A DNA stretch of 64,000 nucleotides from positions 1 through 64,000 of the forward strand of contig CAJULZ010000003.1 of the NCBI GenBank assembly GCA_910587205.1, read 5' to 3'. Origin of the DNA: an uncultured Oscillospiraceae bacterium. Its GTDB lineage: Bacteria; Bacillota; Clostridia; Oscillospirales; Oscillospiraceae. The notes under the pieces are model-generated. The model saw only the letters and a list, made by a program, of their open reading frames with translations, made no database searches and was not told the origin of the DNA. Shown piece after piece: positions 31,489 through 40,042 of this stretch (the first letter of the stretch is position 1; each line of letters begins with the position of its first letter). Position numbers and translations under genes: made by a program.

Positions 31489-32679
31489 TCAGGGGGAAGT
31501 CTTCTTGCGCTTCTCGACCTCCCTCTCCACCCACTGACGATGTTCGAACATATGGATGAACATATTTTTCGAGATTTCCCTGTCCCCCGCGTCATCCACA
31601 ATATCGCCAATCGTCACACGCGTGTTCCCATACACGATGTAGTAGTAGCCGTTACCCCCGTACACAATGATCCCCAGATCAAGCGCTTCATCAAAAACTT
31701 CGCGGTAATGATCGTTGCGCTTTTTTTCTTCGCCCCGCTTGGCGGCGTCCCCGCTGACCCACTTGGTTTCAAAGTACGGCGACGGGAGTTCGTTCCAGTC
31801 CTTCCCCTCACGCGCGTACAAATGGAGGCCCGCCCTGTTTGATGCGTTTATGTAGCACATCTCCATTTTGCTGATGCCGTCAAAGGTATAAAGCGAATTC
31901 CCCGGGACGAGGATAGCCCGCGCCAATCGCCACGTGATCGGGTTGACGCAGAACACATCGCCCTCCCCGTCTGTCGCAATCCAGTTCTCGATCCATTCTC
32001 TCACCGGACTGCCCTCCGGCCCGGCCAGCACGCGGTGATAGTCGTCCCTTGGCGGGTAATAGGGGCTCCTGGGCCACAGCTGACGCGCGTTCAGGCCGGA
32101 CAAGTGCTCGCCCAAAAATTCCTCCTGCCCGTTCCTGCCGTTTATTGCGGCGTATTTGATCAATCGCTCCAAGTCCAGACAGCCGCTGTTGGCAAAGAAC
32201 CCCCACAGGAGCTTCCCCACGTAGTCGGACAGCCACTTGGGCCGTCCGCTCATCAACCCGTTCCAACGGGACGGGTTTTGGCACAGATCCTCCGCGAGCT
32301 TTTTTGCCGCCTCGGTTATCTTCTGCTTGTATCTGTCCTCCTGTTGGATCTGCCTGAACTCCTCCGCCCCAAACAGGGCCGTCTTCGGAAGGTCGGTCGT
32401 CTTGGCGGCGCTGTACTCCCTCATCCGCTCAACAATTTTCTCCAAAATCATGTAGCTTTCTTTCAGCTGCGTCTCATTCGCTGTGATCCACTGGCCGAAG
32501 CAGCCCTTGTAAGCCTCCTCATACCGGTTCCGCAGGGCGCGTTTCCTAAGCAGCAGCTTCTGCGCAATCGTGTTACGCTTGATTCCGCCCAGCTTTGTTT
32601 CATCAATTACTTTAGAGATTTTTTCCCCCGCCTTATTATAATACTCCTCCCGGAGCAGGTAAAAGTGGGCGGGATCAGC
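31489..32679 (-). CDS. C-terminal part of the frameshifted tubulin-like protein
   Basis: The frame is open from about 32679 to the stop at 31489; its first ATG is only at 32451 (MILEKIVERM). It starts at a TAA created where the upstream frame reads on, and translates to a sensible continuation of the tubulin-like protein (ADPAHFYLLREEYYNKAGEK...). About 397 residues: helical first part, then a mixed domain (LYTFDGISKMEMCYINASN, YFETKWVSGDAAKRGEEKK). Joined to the upstream part by one added base it gives one protein of about 821 aa. Whether it is made from the present sequence is uncertain. Confidence 0.65.
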   Translation of the reverse strand, partial: ADPAHFYLLREEYYNKAGEKISKVIDETKLGGIKRNTIAQKLLLRKRALRNRYEEAYKGCFGQWITANETQLKESYMILEKIVERMREYSAAKTTDLPKTALFGAEEFRQIQQEDRYKQKITEAAKKLAEDLCQNPSRWNGLMSGRPKWLSDYVGKLLWGFFANSGCLDLERLIKYAAINGRNGQEEFLGEHLSGLNARQLWPRSPYYPPRDDYHRVLAGPEGSPVREWIENWIATDGEGDVFCVNPITWRLARAILVPGNSLYTFDGISKMEMCYINASNRAGLHLYAREGKDWNELPSPYFETKWVSGDAAKRGEEKKRNDHYREVFDEALDLGIIVYGGNGYYYIVYGNTRVTIGDIVDDAGDREISKNMFIHMFEHRQWVEREVEKRKKTSP

Positions 32680-33953
32680 TTACCGTTTGCAAGCTTGGCC
32701 GCCATATTCTGCCCCATGTGGTCTTGCGCGTGCTTGTAGCAGCGCCACCTCTTGTAGGGCACGTTTTTTATCTCATCCCGGACGTCCTCCCAAATCTCAT
32801 CCCGCAGGCCCGCTCTGTAATTCTCCCCCGTATCCGTGCCGCTTCCCAATCCAAAGGCCTTGAACACATCCTCCAGCCACCAGCCGTAATAGTAGTCGAT
32901 GGGGATATAGGCGGCCGCCGCGCCAATCGCCGCGTAGCGCTCGCAGAAGGGCTCCGTGGGCTGGTAATTGGCCAAATTGCTCTTATAGGACGACATCCCG
33001 AACTCAAAAATCTTCTCCTGGATCTCAAACAGGATATATTCCGCCGTCTTTTCAAAAATCTTCTGTTCGCTGCCAATGGGCGTCCGGCCGTCCTCCTGCG
33101 CCCCCACCAGCATACACAGGTCGAAGACCGGATCATTCCTATCCACCCCGATGCCGCCCGGATAATCCTGCCGGAAGGACTCCCCCACCCGGTCCAGTAT
33201 CATCAAGTAGTCCAGCTCCTTCAGCGCGGCAAAGCCGTTGCGCTGGATATTCTTTTTGTGCGTTTCCCGCAAGTTGGGCTTCAGGCAGGAGACGTCGGGC
33301 ATGAAGATGACGCCCTGGAGGTCCACGTTTTGGATGGAGCGCATCATATAGCTCAGGTCGATGAACATACCGGAACCGGTGCCGCCGCCGATGCCCGCAA
33401 ACAGGTAGATCCTGGGGCGGCATTTGCTGGCGTCATAGTTTTCGCTGATTTTACTGAGCTTCCGCTGGAGCGCGTCATAGATCCGCTGGAAGTTCAGAAA
33501 AAGGATCAGCCGCCCGGCCTGCCGGATACCCGCGGCCCCGTTCATCACGCGGAACGGGGAAAGCGAGTCGTCCAGCCAATCCCGGATCTCATCGGAAATA
33601 AAATGCTTGCCGCCGGTGCTCCGCTGGGCCTCCCGGAGCAGCATGGCCGTATCCGAGCTCTGTATGACGATGGTATCCGCGGGATTTATGCCCCGGCCGG
33701 TCCCAATCTTGTCCGTGTCAATCAGGAGATATTCGACGCGGCCGGCCTCCTCCGGATTGTAGAGCGTCTCCATCTTGTCCTTCAGCGCCAAAACCGCGTC
33801 GATGCCCGTGCCGCCCACCCCCACAAACATGAGCGGGACGTTGTCGAGCTGGACACTCGAGGCCTTGTACGCGCGGAGATGCCTCTTTTTGTCCTGCTCG
33901 TCCTTCCACTCCAAATTCACAAACCTATTCCTGTACTCCGCTTTCCAGTCCAT
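32607..33953 (-). CDS. tubulin-like GTPase, N-terminal part (gene frameshifted near 32680)
   Basis: Reads MDWKAEYRNRFVNLEWKDEQ; GGAGG lies upstream of ATG 33953, 11 nt after the vWA gene. Nucleotide-binding features of the Tubulin_2 type: N-terminal VPLMFVGVGGTGIDAVLALK (T1 loop), LLIDTDKIG, and the tubulin signature GIGGGTGSGMFIDLSYMMR (T4 loop, FtsZ GGGTGTG). The frame ends LANGK followed by 17 unrelated residues; one base is missing at about 32679-32684, after which the protein continues in the other frame. Cytoplasmic. Function unknown; partner of a membrane-anchored vWA protein by context. Confidence 0.8.
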   Translation of the reverse strand: MDWKAEYRNRFVNLEWKDEQDKKRHLRAYKASSVQLDNVPLMFVGVGGTGIDAVLALKDKMETLYNPEEAGRVEYLLIDTDKIGTGRGINPADTIVIQSSDTAMLLREAQRSTGGKHFISDEIRDWLDDSLSPFRVMNGAAGIRQAGRLILFLNFQRIYDALQRKLSKISENYDASKCRPRIYLFAGIGGGTGSGMFIDLSYMMRSIQNVDLQGVIFMPDVSCLKPNLRETHKKNIQRNGFAALKELDYLMILDRVGESFRQDYPGGIGVDRNDPVFDLCMLVGAQEDGRTPIGSEQKIFEKTAEYILFEIQEKIFEFGMSSYKSNLANYQPTEPFCERYAAIGAAAAYIPIDYYYGWWLEDVFKAFGLGSGTDTGENYRAGLRDEIWEDVRDEIKNVPYKRWRCYKHAQDHMGQNMAAKLANGKLIPPTFTCSGRSIIIRRGKKSLK

Positions 33954-33964
33954 TCCTCCACCTC

Positions 33965-36079
33965 CTAAAAGTCAATATCGCAGCTGTGCCCCACAACATC
34001 CACCCGCTTTGTCCGGCCGTCCAACCGGGCGGCGACCTGTTTGTTCTCCTTTTCAAACTGAGCCGTCACCGGCTCGCCCCCAAGCACGCCCGATTGGGGG
34101 CTCCCATTTCCGCTTAAATACAGCACCGTTGTCTCCCCGTTCCAACGGATTGACACCGTGATCTTCCTCTGTGCCAGCAGGATAAACACCACCACCGCCA
34201 CAGCGGCGATCAGCACCGCGGCCCCGGCGCCCACGAGGAGGATGAGCAGATGCGCTCCGGGGATCGGGACCTCCACAGTCTCCCCGGTTGTGCGGTTCAG
34301 CATTACAGCGGTCTTTGCGCCCGCGCCCCCGCACTCCAGCACAAAGCATGTCCCGTCCTCCGAAAGCTCCATCGGGATGTCGGGGCCCGTCTCCGCCCCC
34401 TGCTCGTCCAGCAGCCGGACTGCCCAATCGTCGTTCAGATACTTTTTCGCCGCCTCCGCGGGGACGTCGGCCCGCCCTTCGGGCAGCTCCGAATAGGGCC
34501 GCAGCTCCAGGGCGATGCCGGTGGGAAAACGCCGGGCGGCTCCGCCCGCGTAGGATACCTCCGGCACTGTTATGGTGATGGTCTCCTGACGTCCGAATTT
34601 GGAAACACCGCCGGGAATCTGGGGCTGATCCGTGTCGTCATAAACTAAGTGGAGCGTCAGGAAGCTGTCCCCCACGCGGCTTGCCGTAACGCCGCATTGA
34701 AACCTGCCCTCATCCAGCTCGACGGCGGCGCGGTTGCCATCCCCGCCCGGTTCGGCGCTCACCCAGGCCTCCATCGTAAGGCCGCAGGCAGTCCGTCCCG
34801 TTATCTGCTTCCCTGTGGAATCCACAACGCTGCCCTCCAGCACCACCGTGGAACCCAGCGCCTTGGTAACGCTCTGCTTGTCCACCGAAATTTTCAGGTC
34901 GCTGTACGTCAAGAAATCCAGCGTAAAGCGGCACTCTTCCTTAATGCTGGTCTGCAAACAGTAGGTCCCTGCGGGCGGGTTGATCAGCTTGACGTTCACC
35001 GTATAAATGGAACCGCTGCAATCCGCCCGCTGCGGCGCCCCATCTCTTGTCACAAACAGCGCCCCATCCTCGGCCAGCCGCCTCGCGGCCTGCCTGCACC
35101 GGGCCGGGTCCTCGATCTCGGGCATCACGGTTATGTTGACCTCCGCGGTCCCCTCCGGCACAGCAAATTCGAACCCGGCGTCCAGCTCCACCTGCTCCCT
35201 CGTCACCGTGGTGGTATCCCAAATCGATTCAAAAAATTCCGTATAGGCCCCTTTGAAATTTTGGAGCGTGTCCTTGGTCCAATCCATCGATATGGTCCCC
35301 GCCCGGGTCCCCATCCCCTCCCGGCCCAGCTCGTTCAGCCTGCTGCAAAAGTCCTCCAGGCAGGTAAACACGGCCCGGATGCCCTCCTGCTGCCCGCTCC
35401 CAACCTTCGTCCCGTTGTAGGTGAGAACGTTTCCGTCCCCGTCATAGGTCACGAAGGTATTCTTTGTATCCTCGTCCGGCATGATTGCCCAGAATTTGCA
35501 GTCGTCCGGGAAGTCCCCGGCAATATCCGGCACCCGCTTGCCGGAGGCGATGATATCGTCAATGCGGGACTGGCCGCCCGGCAGGTCAATCAGCCCGTCC
35601 GTGATAAAAAGCACCGTCTGGCTGCACGCCCCGCTGTCCTCCCGCATTGCGGCCAGGGTCTCGGCGCAGGTCCGGAGCGCCTCTTCAATATTCGTGAAAG
35701 GTTCATATCCCAACTCAGAAAGGGCGTTTTTTATCTTCTGCTTGGCCTCCCCATTCCCTGTCTGGATCTCCCACCAGCCAGTCCCCCCGTTCTCCAGCGC
35801 GTCCGTCTGGGGGCACCGGCCTGCGAAGGGGATCACCGCAATTTTATAGGGCATCAGCCGCGTGGGGACCTTCACCAGAAAGTCGGCAACCATCCCTTTG
35901 AGGCGGTCGTCGGCATTCTTCATGGACGGGCTCATATCGTACATGATGACAAAATGATTTTCCGGCGCTCCGTCCTGCCCTGCCGGCCGTGGCGCGGCCC
36001 CGGAGCACGATGTGACCAACAGCGTCACGGCACACAGCCACAGCGCCGCCAGCGGCGCGGCTTTTTCCCTCAGACGCAT
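33965..36079 (-). CDS. vWA-domain lipoprotein with C-terminal membrane anchor
   Basis: 704 aa from ATG 36079 (AGGAGGG 7 nt upstream). N-terminal lipoprotein signal (TLLVTSC). vWA domain at about 40-260 with the metal-site motif DMSPS (VIMYDMSPSMKNAD), a later Thr/Asp pair (EPFTNIEEAL, LFITDGLIDLPGG). Then Ig-like beta domains, a membrane helix near residue 620 (HLLILLVGAGAAVLIAAVAVVVFILL) and a cytoplasmic tail of about 65 residues ending HSCDIDF. It could therefore link an extracellular ligand to the cytoplasmic tubulin-like protein encoded next. 30 nt after the membrane-protein gene. Confidence 0.82.
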   Translation of the reverse strand: MRLREKAAPLAALWLCAVTLLVTSCSGAAPRPAGQDGAPENHFVIMYDMSPSMKNADDRLKGMVADFLVKVPTRLMPYKIAVIPFAGRCPQTDALENGGTGWWEIQTGNGEAKQKIKNALSELGYEPFTNIEEALRTCAETLAAMREDSGACSQTVLFITDGLIDLPGGQSRIDDIIASGKRVPDIAGDFPDDCKFWAIMPDEDTKNTFVTYDGDGNVLTYNGTKVGSGQQEGIRAVFTCLEDFCSRLNELGREGMGTRAGTISMDWTKDTLQNFKGAYTEFFESIWDTTTVTREQVELDAGFEFAVPEGTAEVNITVMPEIEDPARCRQAARRLAEDGALFVTRDGAPQRADCSGSIYTVNVKLINPPAGTYCLQTSIKEECRFTLDFLTYSDLKISVDKQSVTKALGSTVVLEGSVVDSTGKQITGRTACGLTMEAWVSAEPGGDGNRAAVELDEGRFQCGVTASRVGDSFLTLHLVYDDTDQPQIPGGVSKFGRQETITITVPEVSYAGGAARRFPTGIALELRPYSELPEGRADVPAEAAKKYLNDDWAVRLLDEQGAETGPDIPMELSEDGTCFVLECGGAGAKTAVMLNRTTGETVEVPIPGAHLLILLVGAGAAVLIAAVAVVVFILLAQRKITVSIRWNGETTVLYLSGNGSPQSGVLGGEPVTAQFEKENKQVAARLDGRTKRVDVVGHSCDIDF

Positions 36080-36109
36080 CCAAATCCCTCCTGTCCTTTT
36101 CACGCGCAA

Positions 36110-37366
36110 TCAGCCGATGTCCAAGCGCAGCACAAGCGCCGTCTGCCCCGGCGCCGCTTCCCATTTCACAGTCCCATTGCCCGTCACAATGCAGTAATAT
36201 CCCAGGTCATCCTCCCCGGCATAACAATGGTAGGCGATGTCCGGCCCCGTTTTGACCATGCACTTTGGCAGCTCAGGCATGTCGCTGGCGGAAAGGGCCT
36301 GTTTTATCACAGCTTCGTCGGCCTGGACGGTCCTGTCGTCCGCCGATTCCCAAAACAGCTCGTACCGCGCCGCCCCTCTCAGCTTCTCCAAAAGCGCCCG
36401 ATCCCGGCTTTCCGAACCGCGGAGCATATCCAGGTCAAATGCGATCCGTTCGCCTGGGTAATAAAAGTCCACGGTTTCCCCCGCCTCGGCGAACTCCTCC
36501 TGCTCGTTCAAGACATCCCTGTAGGACAGCTCCCAATTGTTATTCCACCGGAGCAGGACGGTTTTGTCCCGCATCCCCAGCTTGTTTTCCGTGCCGCAGA
36601 TGGTGTAATCGAGCGGCGCGCCGGTCCCGCCGAAGCGGTACTGGAAGGCGGGGGAATAATCGCCCTCTTTCCCCGCCGGGGCGTTGCCCAGCAGAGCCGG
36701 ATCATATTTCTTTACAACCGTCTCCTCCCCCAGCGCGACCAGCGGGTCGGCAAACCGGACGGTGACGTCGGGGTACAGCGGCCTCACCGTCAACTTGATC
36801 GGCCCGGCTCCCCTCTTTTGGCACGCGATATAGCGCGGTAAATCGAGCAAAATTATTTTTCTCGGCAATTCTACCGGCTCTATGCCAACAATTTCATATT
36901 GGACATCACGGTCCCTCGGCACGCCGCCATCCTCTAAAACGACGGTGACGTAAATATCAGGTTCAATCTCGTCAAAATTCATTAGGCCGGCTTTCTCAAA
37001 CTCTTTGCTGCGCTCCGCCGGTCTGCTGACCGCAACGCCCACCGCGACATTCACCCACGCGGCGACTACGTACAGCACTGCCAGCCCCACAATCCTGGCC
37101 CTCCTGGCGGTTCGGGATCTGTCGGACCATATCTTTCCCGCGGCCTTCTTTACAACCGGCACTAACAGCACAATGAAATCAAGAGTCCCCGTCCCCAGCG
37201 CGCTTAGCATGCTCCACCAAGCCGCAACCGCGGTGTAAATATACCATTGGCCTATCAATTTATAAATATGTGGCCCGAACTGATAACCCAAACCCGCGCA
37301 TAGGAACATCAATACCCCAAAAAAGATTCCGAACCCTGCTCCGCGGTTCTCTGAGTTCTCCGCCAT
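36110..37366 (-). CDS. membrane protein of the tubulin-like/vWA cluster
   Basis: 418 aa from ATG 37366 (GGGAGGG upstream); the open frame extends upstream without a site. Three to four helices in the first 150 residues (FGIFFGVLMFLCAGLGYQFG, WYIYTAVAAWWSMLSALG, LDFIVLLVPVV, IVGLAVLYVVAAWVNVAVGVAV), then about 260 residues outside or inside the membrane with beta-rich character (DVQYEIVGIEPVELPRKIILLDL). No family recognised. First gene of the leftward cluster, so the promoter just upstream would drive all six. Confidence 0.65.
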   Translation of the reverse strand: MAENSENRGAGFGIFFGVLMFLCAGLGYQFGPHIYKLIGQWYIYTAVAAWWSMLSALGTGTLDFIVLLVPVVKKAAGKIWSDRSRTARRARIVGLAVLYVVAAWVNVAVGVAVSRPAERSKEFEKAGLMNFDEIEPDIYVTVVLEDGGVPRDRDVQYEIVGIEPVELPRKIILLDLPRYIACQKRGAGPIKLTVRPLYPDVTVRFADPLVALGEETVVKKYDPALLGNAPAGKEGDYSPAFQYRFGGTGAPLDYTICGTENKLGMRDKTVLLRWNNNWELSYRDVLNEQEEFAEAGETVDFYYPGERIAFDLDMLRGSESRDRALLEKLRGAARYELFWESADDRTVQADEAVIKQALSASDMPELPKCMVKTGPDIAYHCYAGEDDLGYYCIVTGNGTVKWEAAPGQTALVLRLDIG

Positions 37367-37522
37367 TGCAATCCCTCCCACCACAGGCCATATTTGATCA
37401 ATCTTTTCCTGGCAAATCGCTGCTGTCTCCCCTGTTTCATTAAATTTACAGCCTCTTCCAGCTCTTCCCGTTCCGGACAGCCCTGCTTCTTTTCGTTTGT
37501 ATCTTTTCACAATCGAAAATTA

Positions 37523-37551
37523 AAAATATAGTTTGTAGATAATCATATCAA
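37523..37551 (-). promoter_or_regulatory. promoter of the tubulin-like/vWA cluster
   Basis: Minus strand TTGATA (37551-37546), 17-bp spacer, TATTTT (37528-37523) in an AT-rich island about 160 nt upstream of the first ATG. A moderate match. Confidence 0.45.
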
Positions 37552-37640
37552 AATTTTCGACAAAAAGCAACAGTTTTCTACAAAGGCATCCACTGGCTGC
37601 CCACACGCCCAGTCCGGCCCCTTTGCCCTCCACACCCGCG

Positions 37641-37694
37641 CAAAAAGACGGGGACGTTTTGCGCAGCCCAAAAGCTGCCCAAAACGTCCCCGTC
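37641..37694 (-). terminator. terminator of the B3/B4-domain gene
   Basis: A long hairpin (GACGGGGACGTTTTG arm 37647-37661 with 37680-37694, inner GCAGC/GCTGC) is followed on the minus strand by CTTTTTG. 70 nt after the stop codon. The stretch 37367-37764 otherwise holds only this and the cluster promoter. Confidence 0.75.
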
Positions 37695-37764
37695 GGTCCT
37701 CGGGTTTTATATCTTGCAGGATGCAAACTCCTTGAATTCCCTGATCGCGGCAGGGAAACGGCGC

Positions 37765-38493
37765 TCATTCCTGGATTAAAATCTCCCGGCTGGCGCTGTC
37801 CACTACGCCCTTGGTCACGATCCTGGCCCCGGTATACTTTTCCAGCAGCCCGGCCAGCTCGTCCAGTGCGGCCCTCAAATCCCCCATCCGCTCCGGGTCC
37901 ACGCACTCCATGGCGATGAACTCGGCGGTGGTGGCATCCTTCACCGCGGTGCGCTTGCCGTCCCGCCAGTTCCAGCAGCGGCACACCACACCGGAGGCGT
38001 CATAATAGGCCAGCTCGCCGGGCCGGGGGGGATCGGGCTCGTCCGCGCCAAGGGGCGTAAAGTCCTCGCCGCCTGCCATCACACCCAGATGCAGGTCGCC
38101 GTCAAAGGCGTCCATATCCTCCGCGCCGATGGGCAGGGCGTATTTCAGCGAGATGGCGTTGGTGATGTCCACCGTGGGGGCGATAGAGCCCACCGGTTCC
38201 CCCTTGGACACCCGCTTCAGCAGCGCCTCAATGGAGCACCGGGCCCCCTTCTTGGTGGGAAATTTCTGGTACGCCTCCCGCCACACCGCCACCGGTCGGT
38301 TTTGGGACAGGGCAACGCCCTCGTCTAAGTGAGCCAAGGCGGCTGCGTTGGCGTCCTTCAGCAGCTGGGACACCTCCGCGGCCTGCTCCGGGGAGAACTG
38401 GGCAGCCTCGTTGATGCCCTCCACTATGAGCACACCGATGGCAGCGTCGGGGAACAGTTCCCAAAAAGAGGGATCAGCAATAAACTTCTTCAT
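37765..38493 (-). CDS. B3/B4 tRNA-binding domain protein
   Basis: 242 aa, the stand-alone form of the B3/B4 domain of phenylalanyl-tRNA synthetase beta (WREAYQKFPTKKGARCSIEALLKRV, SIAPTVDITNAISLKYALPIGAEDMD, GELAYYDASGVVCRCWNWRDGKRTAV). In PheT this fold holds the editing site; the free proteins are thought to act on mischarged tRNA or related substrates, but evidence is limited. Single gene with its own terminator. A MITE-like repeat lies 33 bp upstream of its start. No T-box sequence was seen in that upstream region. Confidence 0.85.
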   Translation of the reverse strand: MKKFIADPSFWELFPDAAIGVLIVEGINEAAQFSPEQAAEVSQLLKDANAAALAHLDEGVALSQNRPVAVWREAYQKFPTKKGARCSIEALLKRVSKGEPVGSIAPTVDITNAISLKYALPIGAEDMDAFDGDLHLGVMAGGEDFTPLGADEPDPPRPGELAYYDASGVVCRCWNWRDGKRTAVKDATTAEFIAMECVDPERMGDLRAALDELAGLLEKYTGARIVTKGVVDSASREILIQE

Positions 38494-38526
38494 GATAGAA
38501 TCCTCCTAAAATATTTTCCGCCGGCC

Positions 38527-38694
38527 TTAGGCGCTGTTTAAAAGTTGGAAATATGCCCGGCGGGGAGGGATTTTTTCGCCAGACAAAGCCAGTTTGACGC
38601 AGGAACACTTTGTGTATTCCAATAAAAATTGGCAAAGTATGGCAAAAAAAGAGCCTCCGTTTGGGTGTGTTGACATTTTTCAAACAAGCCTTAG
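38527..38694. repeat. 168-bp MITE-like repeat, copy 2 (inverted)
   Basis: Reverse complement of the repeat at 14452-14619, with the same ends (TTAGGCGCTGTTTAAAAG at 38527; CTTGTTTGAAAAA read from the right end). Shared stretches include TTGGAATACACAAAG and GCATATTTCCAA. It lies immediately upstream of the B3/B4-domain gene and may carry or displace its promoter. Confidence 0.7.
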
Positions 38695-39025
38695 CCTGCG
38701 CCAAGACCGGATGCGAGCGTCCGGTCTTCTCCCATCGGGCCTCCGCCCGTAAAACACACCGCCTTCCTGCCCGCAAAAATATAACGCCAGGCCCCCCTAT
38801 CTTCTGTGGCCTAACGATAGAAGGTCTGGCGTCCCCCCTTTACCCGGCGGCAAAGGGTTTCCTGTATTCTTTTTTGGATTGTTTTGTATCATACCATGGG
38901 CCGGGGAAAATGTCAACCGCTTTTTCCCCGCGCCGGGCGGCCCCAAATATCCTGCATGATATATCATACAGGATATTTGGGGGCCCGCCGTGGGTCCTGC
39001 CCGGCGGAGCCGCGCCCCCGCAGGA
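38695..39025. other. gene-free stretch with three hairpins
   Basis: Contains AAGACCGGA/TCCGGTCTT (38705-38730), an imperfect stem CGCCAG...CTGGCG (about 38789-38836) and a near-perfect 42-bp palindrome at 38941-38982 (arms CCCCAAATATCCTG) centred on TGATATATCA. No open frame is convincing. The palindrome lies 44 nt after the stop codon of the DUF2804 gene and may be its terminator or an operator. Confidence 0.5.
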
Positions 39026-40039
39026 TCACCACCGGTTGACCGCGTGCTCAATGAACCCCAGCAGATCATGGAATTCCACCCGGCCCCCATCCGTCTCCAC
39101 CCAGCCGTCAAACAGGCCGAACACCTGATTACAGTGGGTATCTATCACCAGAAGTTTATTCTCTGTGTAATTGTCGTAGATGGGGCGGAAGCAGAGCTCC
39201 ATCGCCCTCTTTCCCGCCTCCCCCTTGATATGCCAGGAGTCCATAAACCCGCCCTCCCGCTCCACCCGGAGCGTGCCCAGCTTGTAGGCCTTCCGCCGAT
39301 AGAAGTACACATTTTCCGTGGCGCAGCGCAAATCGCCAAAGCCCCAGCCGATGTTGAAGGCAAAGTCCGCGCCGTCCACCTGAGCGGTGAGGTTCCCCCA
39401 CCACCACTCATGTCGGTAGGGCCAGATCCCCCGGCCCCAGTCCAGCACGCCGGACGCGCCGTCCAGATCCACCCGCAGGTCCCCAAACCGGGCAAAACCG
39501 CGGGCTGTATAGTAGTTTTCCTTGTAGTTGAGGTAAAACTGGCGGGGCCGCCGGAAGGGGGTGGCGATGACCAGCTTCTGGTTGTCCGGGTCGTTTTCCA
39601 GCTCCAGGCGGACGGACACATCCCCCCACCGCCCGCTCCTTCCCTGAAATGTAAGCCGCCGCGCCCGGTCCGTCACCTCAAAGCGCATATGGAAATCCTT
39701 GTCCCGGAACTCGTTGACGCTGGGCTGTTCCGGATCCCGGTCCAGGGTGGGGATGTGGAACAGCTTCATGCGGCCGACTTCCCGCTTCTCCCCGGTATCC
39801 AGGCTGAACAGGGCGGCGGCGACATTGCAAGCGTAGGACACGTGGCCGATGGTGAGCTGCACCACCCAGCGATCCTTGATGAACTGGTAGAAGTTCCACT
39901 CCTTCAGGTTGAAAGGGGTTTTACGGGCCTGTTCCCGGTTGTAGTGATAATTCATCCGGCTGGCCCAGCCGGGCCGGTAAAGCCGGCCCAAGCCATCCAG
40001 CAGGACGATCTTTTGCCCGCCTTTGAGCCTGTACTGCAC
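39026..40039 (-). CDS. DUF2804 family protein
   Basis: 337 aa, no signal peptide. Beta-rich with many Trp/Tyr/Arg; recognisable DUF2804 segments are GRLYRPGWASRMNYHYNRE, KEWNFYQFIKDRWVVQLTIGHVSYACNVAA, FDWG-like LDWGRGIWPYRHEWWWGN and INLGWGFGD-like FNIGWGFGDLRCATENV. The biochemical role is unknown. It starts 3 nt after the stop of the MFS carrier gene and is clearly in one operon with it, so it may process the imported compound. Confidence 0.8.
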   Translation of the reverse strand: MQYRLKGGQKIVLLDGLGRLYRPGWASRMNYHYNREQARKTPFNLKEWNFYQFIKDRWVVQLTIGHVSYACNVAAALFSLDTGEKREVGRMKLFHIPTLDRDPEQPSVNEFRDKDFHMRFEVTDRARRLTFQGRSGRWGDVSVRLELENDPDNQKLVIATPFRRPRQFYLNYKENYYTARGFARFGDLRVDLDGASGVLDWGRGIWPYRHEWWWGNLTAQVDGADFAFNIGWGFGDLRCATENVYFYRRKAYKLGTLRVEREGGFMDSWHIKGEAGKRAMELCFRPIYDNYTENKLLVIDTHCNQVFGLFDGWVETDGGRVEFHDLLGFIEHAVNRW

Positions 40040-40042
40040 CGC

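Noticed and set aside
32607..32640. Programmed -1 frameshift at GGGGGAAAAAA for the tubulin-like gene
   Set aside because: The shift would come after the frame has already lost its sensible sequence; the good protein in the second frame begins about 60 bases earlier, so a base loss near 32680 fits better.
38494..38800. T-box or other tRNA-sensing leader before the B3/B4-domain gene
   Set aside because: No T-box core was found on the minus strand; the region is occupied by the MITE-like repeat.
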